Assembly (NCBI RefSeq): GCF_015687155.1
Contig: NZ_JADPQF010000003.1
Span: 542,823-606,822, forward strand
DNA from: Aliikangiella sp. G2MR2-5
GTDB taxonomy: Bacteria; Pseudomonadota; Gammaproteobacteria; Enterobacterales; Kangiellaceae
DNA: 64,000 nucleotides
Reading direction: 5' to 3'
Shown one piece after another: positions 1-8,592 of this stretch (its first letter is position 1; every line of letters starts with the position of its first letter). Position numbers and translations under genes: made by a program. A model generated the notes under the pieces. That model had not been told where the DNA came from and made no database searches. It worked only from the letters and a program-made list of their open reading frames with translations.

Positions 1-1
1 T

Positions 2-1501
2 GTTAAACGCGATGCGGTTGACGCCAATCTAAGGTTTCCACCGGGCGCAAGTATCGAAACAGTTGAAACAGAAATCGTCAAGCCAATTGTAGAGCGCTTA
101 AAACCCTATATGGATGGCGTTAAAGAACCTGCGTTAAAGAACTACTATATTTTCACTGGTCCGTTTGGGGGGAACCTTGGTGTTAGAGCAAAAGATCAGT
201 CCAGAGTCGATGAGCTACTGGCAATTGTAAGAAAAGAGATTCTAGTCGATTTACCGGATACCAGTGCCGTCGCTTACCAGGGAAATCTGTTTGGTGGCTT
301 TAACGGATCGCGTTCAGTCCAGATTTTGCTGCAATCGGCGGATACCGATGCGCTTGCAAAAGTTGCAGAAGATGCTGAAAGTTGGGTGAGTGAAGCTATA
401 CCCGGTGCCAGCGTTGATATCAATCCCAGATTAGAAAATGCCGAGCCCGAGTTAAGGTTGATTCCTAAGGATCAGAATATTCTGGAGAATGGCTGGAGTC
501 GCAGGGAAGTGGGGTCGCTGGTGAGAGCGATTGGAGATGGACTATATATTGGTGAGCACTTTGATGGCAATAAGCGACTTGATATTATTCTACGCGCCAA
601 GAACTGGGATGACCCGGAAAGTCTTGCCAGCCTGCCTGTAGCAACCGGTAGCGGAGGAATAACACAGCTCGGAGAGTTAGTCGAAATTGAGCGAACCGTT
701 GGTCCATCGCGTTTAAGCCGGGTCAATGGCCAGAGGACCGTGCGCCTTAATATCAGTCCGCCCCAGGGGTGGTCTCTGGAAGAAACAATTGAAACACTAA
801 AGGAAAAAGTAACACCCCGATTGCGCAATGCAATGCCGGCTGATGGAGCCATTCAGTATGGAGGTAATGCCAGCCAGCTAAATAAGGCTATTGGTGTAAT
901 GGCTGAAAACTTTCTGTTTGCGCTAACTATTTTGTTTATGCTATTAGCCGCGCTTTTTCGCTCGATGAAAGATAGTTTATTGGTACTGGTAACGATTCCT
1001 CTGGCTACTGTAGGTGGAATTTTATCACTACGGCTTCTTAATCTTTTTGTTTTCCAGCCTCTGGATCTTTTGACCATGATTGGCTTTGTGATTCTGCTGG
1101 GACTTGTTGTCAACAATGCCATTTTGCTGGTGCATCAAACCAGGAGCGCGGAAAGAGAAGGCCTTTCTACCACAGAGGCGGTAACATCTGCTCTGAAGTT
1201 GCGACTACGTCCTATTTTTATGAGCACACTCACCAGCTTTTTTGGAATGCTACCTTTATTACTCATTCCCGGTGCTGGTAGTGTTATTTATCGTGGTCTG
1301 GCAGCCGTAATAGTCGGCGGCCTTGCGGTGAGTACGCTGTTTACTATTGTGTTGTTACCTTGCCTTCTGCAATTTAAGTGGAAGCATTTTAAAACCGATC
1401 AAATCGATACTTTTAATGCAAATGAATTGAAAAATTCCCGTTATGTAAAACAGTCTGCAAAAGCGTTAACCAGCGAAATTAGCGCTAGTAAAAACGCGTA
1501 A
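2..1501 (+). CDS. RND efflux transporter permease, C-terminal part (5' truncated by window)
   Basis: Inner-membrane permease of a tripartite resistance-nodulation-division pump, which would use the proton gradient to drive export through an outer-membrane channel. The frame is open from base 2, so the gene begins upstream; about 500 residues of a protein usually near 1000-1050 are present. The visible part holds a periplasmic porter/docking portion and then hydrophobic helices from about base 890. These include the conserved GLVVNNAILLVHQ stretch and the R-L-R-P-I-F-M-S-T-L loop typical of HAE-type RND proteins. The adaptor gene follows after 12 bp, so the two are one operon with the order permease then adaptor. 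Substrate cannot be read from the sequence. The last 45 residues are a hydrophilic tail. Confidence 0.9.
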   Translation, partial: VKRDAVDANLRFPPGASIETVETEIVKPIVERLKPYMDGVKEPALKNYYIFTGPFGGNLGVRAKDQSRVDELLAIVRKEILVDLPDTSAVAYQGNLFGGFNGSRSVQILLQSADTDALAKVAEDAESWVSEAIPGASVDINPRLENAEPELRLIPKDQNILENGWSRREVGSLVRAIGDGLYIGEHFDGNKRLDIILRAKNWDDPESLASLPVATGSGGITQLGELVEIERTVGPSRLSRVNGQRTVRLNISPPQGWSLEETIETLKEKVTPRLRNAMPADGAIQYGGNASQLNKAIGVMAENFLFALTILFMLLAALFRSMKDSLLVLVTIPLATVGGILSLRLLNLFVFQPLDLLTMIGFVILLGLVVNNAILLVHQTRSAEREGLSTTEAVTSALKLRLRPIFMSTLTSFFGMLPLLLIPGAGSVIYRGLAAVIVGGLAVSTLFTIVLLPCLLQFKWKHFKTDQIDTFNANELKNSRYVKQSAKALTSEISASKNA

Positions 1502-1513
1502 AAGGAGAAGTCA

Positions 1514-2620
1514 ATGAAAGCTTTTAGTCAAAGTCGAAAATATTTAAACTCGATTTTAAGGTCATGCGGAATGGTGGTCACTTTATCCGTTACTGGTTCT
1601 GCGCTTGCTGCAGAGAATGAAAAAAGTGATGCGAAACTGGTCAGTCTGGAACAAATTAAGCAAGAGTCTGTGGCACCAAGTATCTGGGTGGCTGCAAATG
1701 TTATCAATCGATTGTCGGCAGAACTCGCTTCCGAGCAAAGTGGAAAGGTTAGCTGGATTCTGGATGTCGGCGATACGGTAAAGAAAGGCGATGCTGTCGC
1801 TAAACTCGATAGTCGCGAACTGATTTTACTACTACAGGAAAAGAAGGTACAGATTTCACGCCAATCAACACAGGTTGAGTACTTAAACAAGCAACACACC
1901 CGATTGCTTTCATTATTGAAGAAGAATAATACTTCCGCAATGGAGTTAGACAGAGTCCAGAGAGATCTGAATATCGCCAGGCAGGAGCTGGATGCACTTA
2001 AGTTGCAACTAAAAAGGCTGACACTGGATCAGGAACAAACAGTTATTCGTGCACCTTTTGAAGGCCAAATTAATCGAAGATTTTCGCAGATCGGAGAGTA
2101 TGTTTCTCTAGGCTCTCCTCTTGTAGAGCTAGTTAACCCGAAGCAACTTGATATTAGTGTAGCCGCTCCCATAGAACTAGCTTCTTATATTAAGGAAAAT
2201 GACAGGGTGCTGGTTAAGGCCGGGGAACAATTACACAATGCGAATATAAGAAACTGGTCGCCAACTGGTGATGTGCGTTCCAGAACCTTTACTATCAACA
2301 TCGATGCGACCAGTCTGCCTGTTATGGGTGGGGCGGGTGTAACTGTTTCTTTACCAAAAGGAGAAAATTCAATTACGACACTGGTACCAAGAGATGCCTT
2401 GTTGTTGAGAGAAAAACAGGCCTATATTGTTACTGTTGATGACAATTTGACTGCCCAGAAAATTCCGGTTGAGATAGGCCATGGTGTCGCCGAATGGATT
2501 GGTGTTTATGGCGATATTGACATGACAAAACGAGTAGTGGTCCGAGGCGCAGAGAGCATCCAGAGTGGCGATAAAGTTCGTCTGAGCAATAACCCAATTA
2601 ATGTTGCTGTTAATCATTAA
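1514..2620 (+). CDS. RND-pump periplasmic adaptor (HlyD/membrane fusion protein family)
   Basis: Periplasmic adaptor that would link the upstream permease to an outer-membrane channel. The 368-residue product starts with a Lys/Arg-containing N terminus and a hydrophobic signal segment ending near ALAAE. It continues with a lipoyl-like half (SGKVSWILDVGDTVKKGD), a coiled-coil hairpin at about residues 110-165, the second lipoyl half (TVIRAPFEGQINRRF) and beta-barrel/membrane-proximal domains. A strong Shine-Dalgarno, AAAGGAGAA, stands before the ATG. No lipobox cysteine is evident, so it is probably soluble or anchored by an uncleaved signal. A TolC-family channel gene lies 8 kb away on the other strand, but no partnership can be shown. 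Confidence 0.9.
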   Translation: MKAFSQSRKYLNSILRSCGMVVTLSVTGSALAAENEKSDAKLVSLEQIKQESVAPSIWVAANVINRLSAELASEQSGKVSWILDVGDTVKKGDAVAKLDSRELILLLQEKKVQISRQSTQVEYLNKQHTRLLSLLKKNNTSAMELDRVQRDLNIARQELDALKLQLKRLTLDQEQTVIRAPFEGQINRRFSQIGEYVSLGSPLVELVNPKQLDISVAAPIELASYIKENDRVLVKAGEQLHNANIRNWSPTGDVRSRTFTINIDATSLPVMGGAGVTVSLPKGENSITTLVPRDALLLREKQAYIVTVDDNLTAQKIPVEIGHGVAEWIGVYGDIDMTKRVVVRGAESIQSGDKVRLSNNPINVAVNH

Positions 2621-2730
2621 TTCGGCAAAGAATGCTCGTATTAAATACGGAGAAACTTTCCCGCAAATATTTGATGTTATTTGTTGTATAAGACATACTG
2701 AACAGGCCAACTATTATTTGTGGGGGAAAA

Positions 2731-3111
2731 ATGAAAAAGTCACAGTACATTTTGGGGCTTGCAATTATTGCAAGCTCTTCTTTATCGGCGGCTGAAAATC
2801 TGACTACAGTGTGCAAGTCTGCCGACAACATCCGTGAAATTAGTATTGTTTATCCTGAAGGTACACAGACTCCTTGTGAAGTTCATTACACAAAAAAAGG
2901 TGAAACAAAAGTATTGTGGAGTGCTAAAGCAGAGTCAGGTTATTGCGAGTCTAAAGCCGCAGATTTTATCGAAAAACAAAAAGACTGGGGATGGCAATGT
3001 GAGCAAGTCGTTATCGAAGGTGATGTAAAAGTTGAGTCACCTGAGAATAGCGAGTCCGTTGTTTCTGAGGAATTGGAAGAAACTTCAACGGATGAAGATT
3101 CTTCGTTATAA
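2731..3111 (+). CDS. Small secreted protein with four cysteines, unknown function
   Basis: A 126-residue product with a clear Sec signal peptide (MKK, hydrophobic core, cleavage near LSAAE). The mature part holds four cysteines (in TVCKS, TPCEV, GYCES and WQCEQ), compatible with two disulfides in the periplasm. The C-terminal 30 residues are acidic and Ser/Glu-rich and look disordered. The RBS is GGGGGAAAA just before the ATG. It lies 110 bp downstream of the adaptor gene and could be co-transcribed or separate. I do not recognise the family beyond a general resemblance to small periplasmic proteins of marine gammaproteobacteria. Confidence 0.7.
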   Translation: MKKSQYILGLAIIASSSLSAAENLTTVCKSADNIREISIVYPEGTQTPCEVHYTKKGETKVLWSAKAESGYCESKAADFIEKQKDWGWQCEQVVIEGDVKVESPENSESVVSEELEETSTDEDSSL

Positions 3112-3503
3112 GAGTCATAAGGCGAACATCAAGTAGTCAATGGTTAATCTTCTTTCTCATTTTCAGTTAAGCAGTAAAATCTTGTCGTTAGCGCTAATAA
3201 AATAGTTTATATTGAATATTGCCATCGCGAGGTATTAGTTAATCAGTTTTTTTGCGTTTTAGCGCTAGCGACTTTGTCTTGCCGTACAATTGTTTTTAGC
3301 CTGTTGTTTGTCTGGTTGTTTCATTGTTATATATTCAATGTTTCTAAGCTGTTACAAAACTCAACAAATCGTAACTGAAATATCAGCAATAAATATATAT
3401 TTTAGTTCTCGTAATTTCTAAAAAAGAAAGAGCTAGAAGCACAAGCTATTTACCATTGTTTTGTATTTTTTCTACCAATGTCTCCTGGTATTTGGTAGCC
3501 CCT

Positions 3504-3538
3504 GTTAATTGTTAATTGTTAATTGTTAATTGTTAGTA
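3504..3538. repeat. Heptanucleotide tandem repeat (GTTAATT)4 plus a variant copy
   Basis: Four perfect head-to-tail copies of GTTAATT (3504-3531) followed by GTTAGTA (3532-3538). The tract is bracketed by CCCCT before and AGGGG after, which could pair as a short stem, and a T-rich run follows at about 3548. It lies about 256 bp upstream of the response-regulator start. Such arrays can change copy number by slippage. Confidence 0.9.
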
Positions 3539-3661
3539 GGGGAGGCTTTTTTCTTGACGACTCTCTTGAGTAGAGCTTTCCTCTATTGTGACCTTATTAC
3601 AATTGATACACTTTGCTACAAATCATAAACTGAACTTCAGTCTACATTTGAAGGATAATTG

Positions 3662-3709
3662 ATGACTGAGAGTTTATTTGCCGCCGGCGTACTAAGTTCC
3701 CAGGGATAG
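3662..3709 (+). CDS. Possible 15-residue leader or small peptide
   Basis: A short frame reading MTESLFAAGVLSSQG, with GAAGGA about 8 nt before the ATG. Length and position (upstream of a two-component system) would fit a leader peptide, but it may be chance. There is no homology basis. Confidence 0.15.
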   Translation: MTESLFAAGVLSSQG

Positions 3710-3794
3710 TTTTTTAACTGTTTGAAAAATAATAAAAAAATAACTAGAGTAATAAAGATGAATAGCCTGCTGGCGTATAGATAAGGAAAGTGTT

Positions 3795-4499
3795 TTGGAC
3801 AAATACAAAATTTTGCTGGTTGAAGACGATATTAAGCTGGCTGATATGATTTGCTCTTTTTTAGCTAAAAATGGTCTGGAAGTTTTTCATATTGCGGATG
3901 GTCTTGAGGCTTTGCAAAGAGTTGAAGAGCTTAAACCTCAGCTGATTATTCTCGATATTATGTTACCGGGACTTGACGGTTTGAGTGTTTGTCGCAAGTT
4001 GAGGGAGTCTTTTGCTGGCGTTATCATAATGCTGACTGCTTTAAGTGATGATATTGATGAGGTCGCTGGACTTGAAATGGGGGCTGATGGTTATTTGGGC
4101 AAGCCAATAAAACCACGTGTTCTGTTGGCCCATGTAAGAGCACATTTAAGGCGTAACTCTCTGCTAGAAAACGAAAGCCTGGCTGATGAAACTAATAATC
4201 GAGTCGTTACTGGAGATCTGACCATTGATGCCGCTAGTCGAAAGGTTTTTCTTAAAGATGAAGAAATTGAGTTAACTTCTGCAGAATTTGATTTACTATG
4301 GTTACTGGCAGAATCAAAAGGTGAAATTGTCGATCGCGATACTCTGCACTTAAAAATCTTTCGTCTGGAATACGACGGAATGGATCGAAATATTGATATT
4401 CGCATATCAAGACTTAGGAAGAAACTTGGTGATGACTCAAAGCATCCCGAGCTTATCAAAACTATCAGAGGTAAGGGCTATATTCTGGCAAGTATGTAA
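3795..4499 (+). CDS. OmpR/PhoB-family response regulator (RstA-like)
   Basis: DNA-binding response regulator of 234 residues. The N-terminal receiver has the acidic pair E10/D11-D12, phospho-acceptor D54 (IILDIMLPG) and the conserved Lys in GKPIKP near 106. The C-terminal winged helix (residues about 135-234) has the typical ELTSAEFDLLWLL and RGKGYIL motifs. The start is TTG, chosen because AAGGAAAG lies 4-5 nt upstream and the protein then begins directly with the receiver. The histidine kinase gene follows after 20 bp, forming a cognate pair. By the look of the pair it belongs to the RstA/RstB branch; its regulon is unknown. Confidence 0.9.
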   Translation: MDKYKILLVEDDIKLADMICSFLAKNGLEVFHIADGLEALQRVEELKPQLIILDIMLPGLDGLSVCRKLRESFAGVIIMLTALSDDIDEVAGLEMGADGYLGKPIKPRVLLAHVRAHLRRNSLLENESLADETNNRVVTGDLTIDAASRKVFLKDEEIELTSAEFDLLWLLAESKGEIVDRDTLHLKIFRLEYDGMDRNIDIRISRLRKKLGDDSKHPELIKTIRGKGYILASM

Positions 4500-4519
4500 T
4501 TTGCCAGCAGAATAACATT

Positions 4520-5836
4520 ATGAGTTATTTTTTCAGAATATTCGTTCTATTTGCAGTCAGCAACTACGCATTGCTCTTTTTTTATGACAACTACTACCTG
4601 GTGTCTATAGAAAACGAGTTTGTCACATCCAGCCGCGATCAATTGCGAAAGTTAACTTTAGGGTTAAGAGCTGAACTATCTAAATCTGAAGATAATCAGG
4701 AAGCTGTGATTAATGAATTCGCGATGCAAAACAATATTCCGTCGCAGATAATGCTCCAGTCAGAACTCACTATTCCTAACGAGTTAGCGGAAGAGCTTTT
4801 ACAAGATGACTACATTATCGATATATACAGCTCTGTCGGCCCTATTTCATACCTTAATATCAGCAAGGGAAAAGTGGTTGAAATAGGTCCACTGGATCCA
4901 TTTTATATGGACTCCACTTCTTATCAGCCACTATTTATTTTTCTCTCCATTCTTTGCAACCTCGTGATCGCAGCGATAAGTTATAGAGCTTTATTAAAGA
5001 GTGTCAGAAAGCTTGAAGTAGCAGTAGAAAATGTGCAAGAGAGAGAGCATGTTTCTGCAGAGTTTGTGGGAGAGCAAGGCCTTTTGAGAAGGGTTGCGGC
5101 AAAAATTTTAGCACTAGACAGGTACATACAAGAGATTGAAGAAACCAATATGCAAGTTATAGACGACCAGCGTGACTTGATGCATGCAGTGGCACATGAG
5201 CTGCGAAGTCCTATAGCCCGGATGAGTTTTGCACTCGAGCTGGTTGAAGAGGAAGATGCTTCCCCGGAAAATCGAAAGTTATTGAAAGAAATGCATGATT
5301 CTATCGATGAGTTAGAGTCTTTAATCCGGGAAATCTTAGGGTACTCTCGCCTGTCTCATGGAAAAATGACATTGAACCTTGAAGCGACCAACCTGTCTGC
5401 ATTAATCACAGCTTTAACTGCAAGGCTTCAATCTCTTTATCCGCATGAATCTTTTGAAGTAGATTGTCAGTTAGAGAACAATTCAATCATGGTTGACCCC
5501 AGGCTGCTGGAAAGAGCCGTGGTGAACCTTTTAAGAAATGCAGCTAGGTTTGCCAAAAGTCGAGTGAGAGTTTCTCTTTATAGCCAAGAGAGCAAAGTTT
5601 GCATTGCAATTGATGACGATGGCGTTGGCGTTCCCCCAGGAAAACGAAACAGAATCTTTGAAGCCTTTACTCGTCTAGATCCTAGTCGCTCGAGAGATTC
5701 CGGAGGCGTCGGCCTGGGACTGGCTATCGTTAAAAAAATAGTAGAGAAGCATTTTGGCGAAGTGGAAGTTGATGATAGCTTGTTGGGAGGCGCAAGATTC
5801 GTTATTACTTTACCTGCAACTCAACCTACAGAATAA
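4520..5836 (+). CDS. Sensor histidine kinase (RstB-like)
   Basis: Membrane-bound kinase of 438 residues: N-terminal transmembrane helix (residues about 5-25), a short periplasmic domain of about 110 residues, a second helix near 135-155, and a linker of HAMP size. The HisKA domain has the phospho-acceptor H226 in VAHELRSPIAR, and the HATPase domain has N-box NLLRNAARFA and G-boxes DDDGVGVP and GGVGLGLAIV. The phrase LDPSRSRDSGGVGLGL closely resembles RstB. It would phosphorylate the response regulator encoded just upstream. The periplasmic signal cannot be predicted. Confidence 0.88.
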   Translation: MSYFFRIFVLFAVSNYALLFFYDNYYLVSIENEFVTSSRDQLRKLTLGLRAELSKSEDNQEAVINEFAMQNNIPSQIMLQSELTIPNELAEELLQDDYIIDIYSSVGPISYLNISKGKVVEIGPLDPFYMDSTSYQPLFIFLSILCNLVIAAISYRALLKSVRKLEVAVENVQEREHVSAEFVGEQGLLRRVAAKILALDRYIQEIEETNMQVIDDQRDLMHAVAHELRSPIARMSFALELVEEEDASPENRKLLKEMHDSIDELESLIREILGYSRLSHGKMTLNLEATNLSALITALTARLQSLYPHESFEVDCQLENNSIMVDPRLLERAVVNLLRNAARFAKSRVRVSLYSQESKVCIAIDDDGVGVPPGKRNRIFEAFTRLDPSRSRDSGGVGLGLAIVKKIVEKHFGEVEVDDSLLGGARFVITLPATQPTE

Positions 5837-6227
5837 CAAAGCTTAAAGAGAAAGCCTGCTAGTTTAATTTTTTGTTTGACAAAACTAGTGTTAGCTTGTC
5901 ATTTCTTCTCCGACAGGGTTAACGGCCTCTCGGACGGTTAAAAATACCTCCTATCTGAAAGAGAGTGAATCTATTCACAGTCTGGGCTACAAGCAGGTGA
6001 GCCGGGCTTCTGTATGCGGTAGATTTTAATGGCTGATATTCTCTATGCAGCAGTTACACAGGGAAATTGTGATTATTATCGAGTGTGAATATGTAACTTG
6101 TTTTGAGATATTTTAAAACCTATAGTCACAGATAATTTCTTGATTAAGTTACGATAAATAAAGCAAGCTAATGAATTTAAAGGGTTTTCTATTAATTTCA
6201 AAGGACTTATTAGAAAGGGATTGATAG
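5837..6227. other. 391-bp intergenic region, no gene seen
   Basis: Between the kinase gene and the REC-GGDEF gene. It contains a short hairpin (GTGAA/TTCAC, near 5965-5978) and several GC-richer patches (CTCCGACAG..., GCCGGGCTTC) that could fold as a 5' leader. I compared these by eye with the GEMM c-di-GMP riboswitch and did not find its core. A TTGACA at 5876 has no acceptable -10 at the right distance. Confidence 0.5.
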
Positions 6228-7208
6228 ATGAAAGTGCTACTCATCGAAGATAGTCAAACATTACAGTTTCAACTGACCAAATTAATTGAAGGATTTGGCC
6301 ATGAGGTTATTGTTGCCGAAAGTGGTGAAACTGCTATTCAAATACTTGAACAAATCAGTGCTGACTTAATTATTTGTGATGTCGAAATGCCAGGTCTGTC
6401 TGGATTTGAAACCGTACCAATTATTCGTGATTTGTTGGGAGACCATTGGGTACCGATTATCATGATGACTGGACGAGAGAGTGTGGAAGATTGTGTCGAA
6501 GGTTTAAGTATTGGCGCTGACGACTATCTTGTTAAGCCGGTACATAAGTCATTGCTGCATGCGAAAATCAAAGTGATGGAACGCTTTATTGATATGCAGG
6601 AAAGAATTGAAGAGTTAAAAAATCAACCTGCAAAGTCTAGTCAATATGATGAGCTTACCCATGTTTATACTGAGCCAAGTTTTTTTGAACACGCAGAGTC
6701 ATATTGGGCAATTTCTGCGAGACAAAAATTAACTGTTAGCTTGCTGTTGATCGATATTGACTACTACGGTGCTTATGTTGATTATTGTGGACAACAAGCC
6801 GCCGACGATTGTATGCAGCAGGTCGCCAATGCGATCCATTCATCATCACAAAGACCCGGAGATCTAGTCGGCAGGTATAGGGCGAGTGAGTTCATTGTGC
6901 TGCTTACTGACACTTCAGAAGATGGTGCTGCAAGAGTTGCCCAGAGAATCACTGCTGCGGTGGAAGAGCTGGGGATTCAACACAGGCGCTCTAAAGTATC
7001 TGGTGCCATTAGTGTTTCTGTCGGCGGGAGCGTTACTTCGAATGTTTCCGAGTTCTCTATTGAGCAGAATATCGAGCATGCGTCAGAGCTTCTAAATGAT
7101 ACTAAGCTTGACCTTGAAACTCGTTATCAAATATCGAGGCTTGGAGCTCCAAATAGTGCGTCAAAGTTTGAAAATAGCCTGGTAGACTTAAAAAGCGTGG
7201 AGCTCTAA
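6228..7208 (+). CDS. Response regulator with degenerate GGDEF domain (probable c-di-GMP receptor)
   Basis: 326 residues. The receiver domain (1-125) has E7/D8, phospho-acceptor D51 (LIICDVEMPG) and the Lys in LVKPVH. The second domain (about 150-310) is of the GGDEF fold, but the signature is RASEF at residues 218-222 instead of GG(D/E)EF. Both glycines are gone, so diguanylate cyclase activity is unlikely. The RxxD inhibitory-site motif is kept as R209-P-G-D212, at the normal distance before the signature. The most economical reading is a phosphorylation-controlled c-di-GMP-binding or protein-interaction module. No kinase is immediately adjacent except the RstB-like gene 390 bp upstream. Confidence 0.85.
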   Translation: MKVLLIEDSQTLQFQLTKLIEGFGHEVIVAESGETAIQILEQISADLIICDVEMPGLSGFETVPIIRDLLGDHWVPIIMMTGRESVEDCVEGLSIGADDYLVKPVHKSLLHAKIKVMERFIDMQERIEELKNQPAKSSQYDELTHVYTEPSFFEHAESYWAISARQKLTVSLLLIDIDYYGAYVDYCGQQAADDCMQQVANAIHSSSQRPGDLVGRYRASEFIVLLTDTSEDGAARVAQRITAAVEELGIQHRRSKVSGAISVSVGGSVTSNVSEFSIEQNIEHASELLNDTKLDLETRYQISRLGAPNSASKFENSLVDLKSVEL

Positions 7209-7300
7209 AAGCTATAATTTACTAATGGCTGTATTTCTATGTCTGGTTGATAAGCAGCTGACTTGAAGCCAGCCGCAGCTTTCTTTTTGGTTTCTCTTAC

Positions 7301-7666
7301 TTATCTAGCTCTGGCAAGAGTATCTTGTCCCCAACCAATCAATTTGTCATTTTTAAATACAAGCGGAGTTGTTTCATCCTTGGTAGTGTCTCCGTCTGAA
7401 TGACGATGTTGTGTGCGGTAATATAGAACTCTGTATTCATCATTGCCTTTAGTGAAGGCCTCGGAAAATTCAGGTGCTCCGAGCTTGTTGTGAACCTCCT
7501 GACGTGAGGCGTTGAGTGGTAACTCACTGATTATTTGACGGTTTTCCTTTTGCTCATGTCGCCAGTCGTTACCATCATGCTCACCTCCGGGACGGTCAAT
7601 AATTACACAGCCGGATAAAGATGTTGCCAATACAACAGAAAGGGCTACATTTGTTAAAACTTTCAT
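7301..7666 (-). CDS. DUF3192 family lipoprotein
   Basis: 121-residue lipoprotein: signal peptide followed by lipobox LSGC at about residues 18-21. Residues 40-120 carry the features of the DUF3192 family (WRHEQKENRQIISELPLN, LGAPEFSEAF, TTKDETTPLVF, LIGWG). The segment with V-x-x-K-L-G-A-P resembles the repeat seen in BamE/SmpA-type small lipoproteins, and this gene sits next to rnfH-ratA-smpB, where bamE often lies. Whether it works with the outer-membrane assembly machinery is inference. It is transcribed in the same direction as rnfH but 195 bp away, so it may have its own promoter. Confidence 0.8.
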   Translation of the reverse strand: MKVLTNVALSVVLATSLSGCVIIDRPGGEHDGNDWRHEQKENRQIISELPLNASRQEVHNKLGAPEFSEAFTKGNDEYRVLYYRTQHRHSDGDTTKDETTPLVFKNDKLIGWGQDTLARAR

Positions 7667-7860
7667 AACTACCTCATGAAACTTGTCTATTTATGATGAA
7701 TTGGTGTTGTATTGAACTATAACACCTCGCTCTTCAGGCTACAATTCGGAAAGTTTTACAAAATATGATCGAGGAGAGGAGCCGAAACTTGAGAAAACCT
7801 GGAGCTAATAACTGGCAGCTTTAGACAAACTGTTTTAAGACATTGGCAACAATGTGGTTG

Positions 7861-8151
7861 TTACTTTTTGAGGGCTTTTTTACGGCGCATTTCTTTGGGG
7901 TCCGCAATTAACGGGCGGTAAATTTCAATTCTATCCTGCTCTCTAAGTACTTCATCTAATTTGGTTACTTTACTAAAAATTCCTACTTTAGTGGTACTCA
8001 GGTCTATTTCCGGATATTTGTTCAGTATTCCAGACATCTCTATCGCTTCCATAACAGTCGCTCCTTCATTGACCTTGAATGAGATTAGCTCTTGTTCATC
8101 AGGAAGCGCGTATATTATTTCTACGGCTATCGTATTTGTGTTATCAGACAT
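7861..8151 (-). CDS. rnfH: RnfH family ubiquitin-fold protein
   Basis: 96-residue beta-grasp protein of the RnfH family: N-terminal EIIYALPDEQELISFKV, central VGIFSKVTKLDEVL and the hallmark C-terminal RIEIYRPLIADPKEMRR. In other gammaproteobacteria it is always next to ratA; its function is poorly known. The start ATG overlaps the last 8 bp of ratA, indicating translational coupling. Charged C terminus RRKKALKK. Confidence 0.93.
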   Translation of the reverse strand: MSDNTNTIAVEIIYALPDEQELISFKVNEGATVMEAIEMSGILNKYPEIDLSTTKVGIFSKVTKLDEVLREQDRIEIYRPLIADPKEMRRKKALKK

Positions 8152-8590
8152 TAAATACTTCCTCCGCGCGAGTTGTAAATGCAGCGACCATAGACTGAAT
8201 TAGTTGATTAAATATTCCGGAAAACGCCATTGACGCCAGTTTATTTGAAAATTCAAATTGAAGATCAAGTTCGATTTTGCAGGCATTTTCTGACAACGGT
8301 GTAAAGATCCATCGACCGGAAAGATGACGGAAAGGGCCGTCAAGCAATTTCATTTCTATATGGCTGAATGGAACCAAAATGTTTTCGGTCGCAAAAGACT
8401 TGGCAATACCACTTTTGGCCACGTCGAGTCGCGCACAAACTTTATTCTCAGAGCGAGAAATAATGGTAGCCCCTTTGCAATGAGGAACAAATTCCGGATA
8501 ACGTTCTATGTCGTCTACCAGTGAAAACATTTGCTCTGCAGAAAAAGGAACAAGCGCACTACGTTTAATCGATTCCAAGCTAAACTCCAA
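8144..8590 (-). CDS. ratA: RatA/Coq10-type START-domain protein
   Basis: 148 residues of the polyketide-cyclase/START fold covering the whole protein. Landmarks are VDDIERYPEFVPHC near the N terminus, FRHLSGRWIFTP in the middle and LIQSMVAAFTTRAEEV in the long C-terminal helix. In E. coli this family member was reported to block 70S ribosome formation (RatA), while homologues bind ubiquinone (Coq10-like). The true role here is open. It starts 2 bp after the stop of the LysM lipoprotein gene and overlaps rnfH, so smpB-lysM-ratA-rnfH read as one operon. Confidence 0.92.
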   Translation of the reverse strand: MEFSLESIKRSALVPFSAEQMFSLVDDIERYPEFVPHCKGATIISRSENKVCARLDVAKSGIAKSFATENILVPFSHIEMKLLDGPFRHLSGRWIFTPLSENACKIELDLQFEFSNKLASMAFSGIFNQLIQSMVAAFTTRAEEVFNV

Positions 8591-8592
8591 AC

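Larger units (their letters stand above)
3112..3794. other. 683-bp AT-rich intergenic region
   Basis: No convincing gene of usual size on either strand. The region is AT-rich with scattered short palindromes. It contains the 7-bp tandem repeat described separately and, about 90 bp before the response-regulator start, a 15-codon reading frame with an AAGGA motif. Promoters for the downstream two-component genes must lie here, but no single -35/-10 pair stands out. Confidence 0.6.

Noticed and set aside
3541..3600. TTGACG near 3555 as promoter of the RstA-like gene
   Set aside because: No acceptable -10 at 16-18 bp.
6029..6088. 19-residue frame beginning MADILYAAVTQGN that resembles the start of eukaryotic longin domains
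   Set aside because: Too short, no Shine-Dalgarno, and the resemblance covers only a dozen common residues; best seen as chance.
5837..6227. Possible c-di-GMP riboswitch before the REC-GGDEF gene
   Set aside because: The GEMM core and its paired stems could not be found; only scattered short stems are present.
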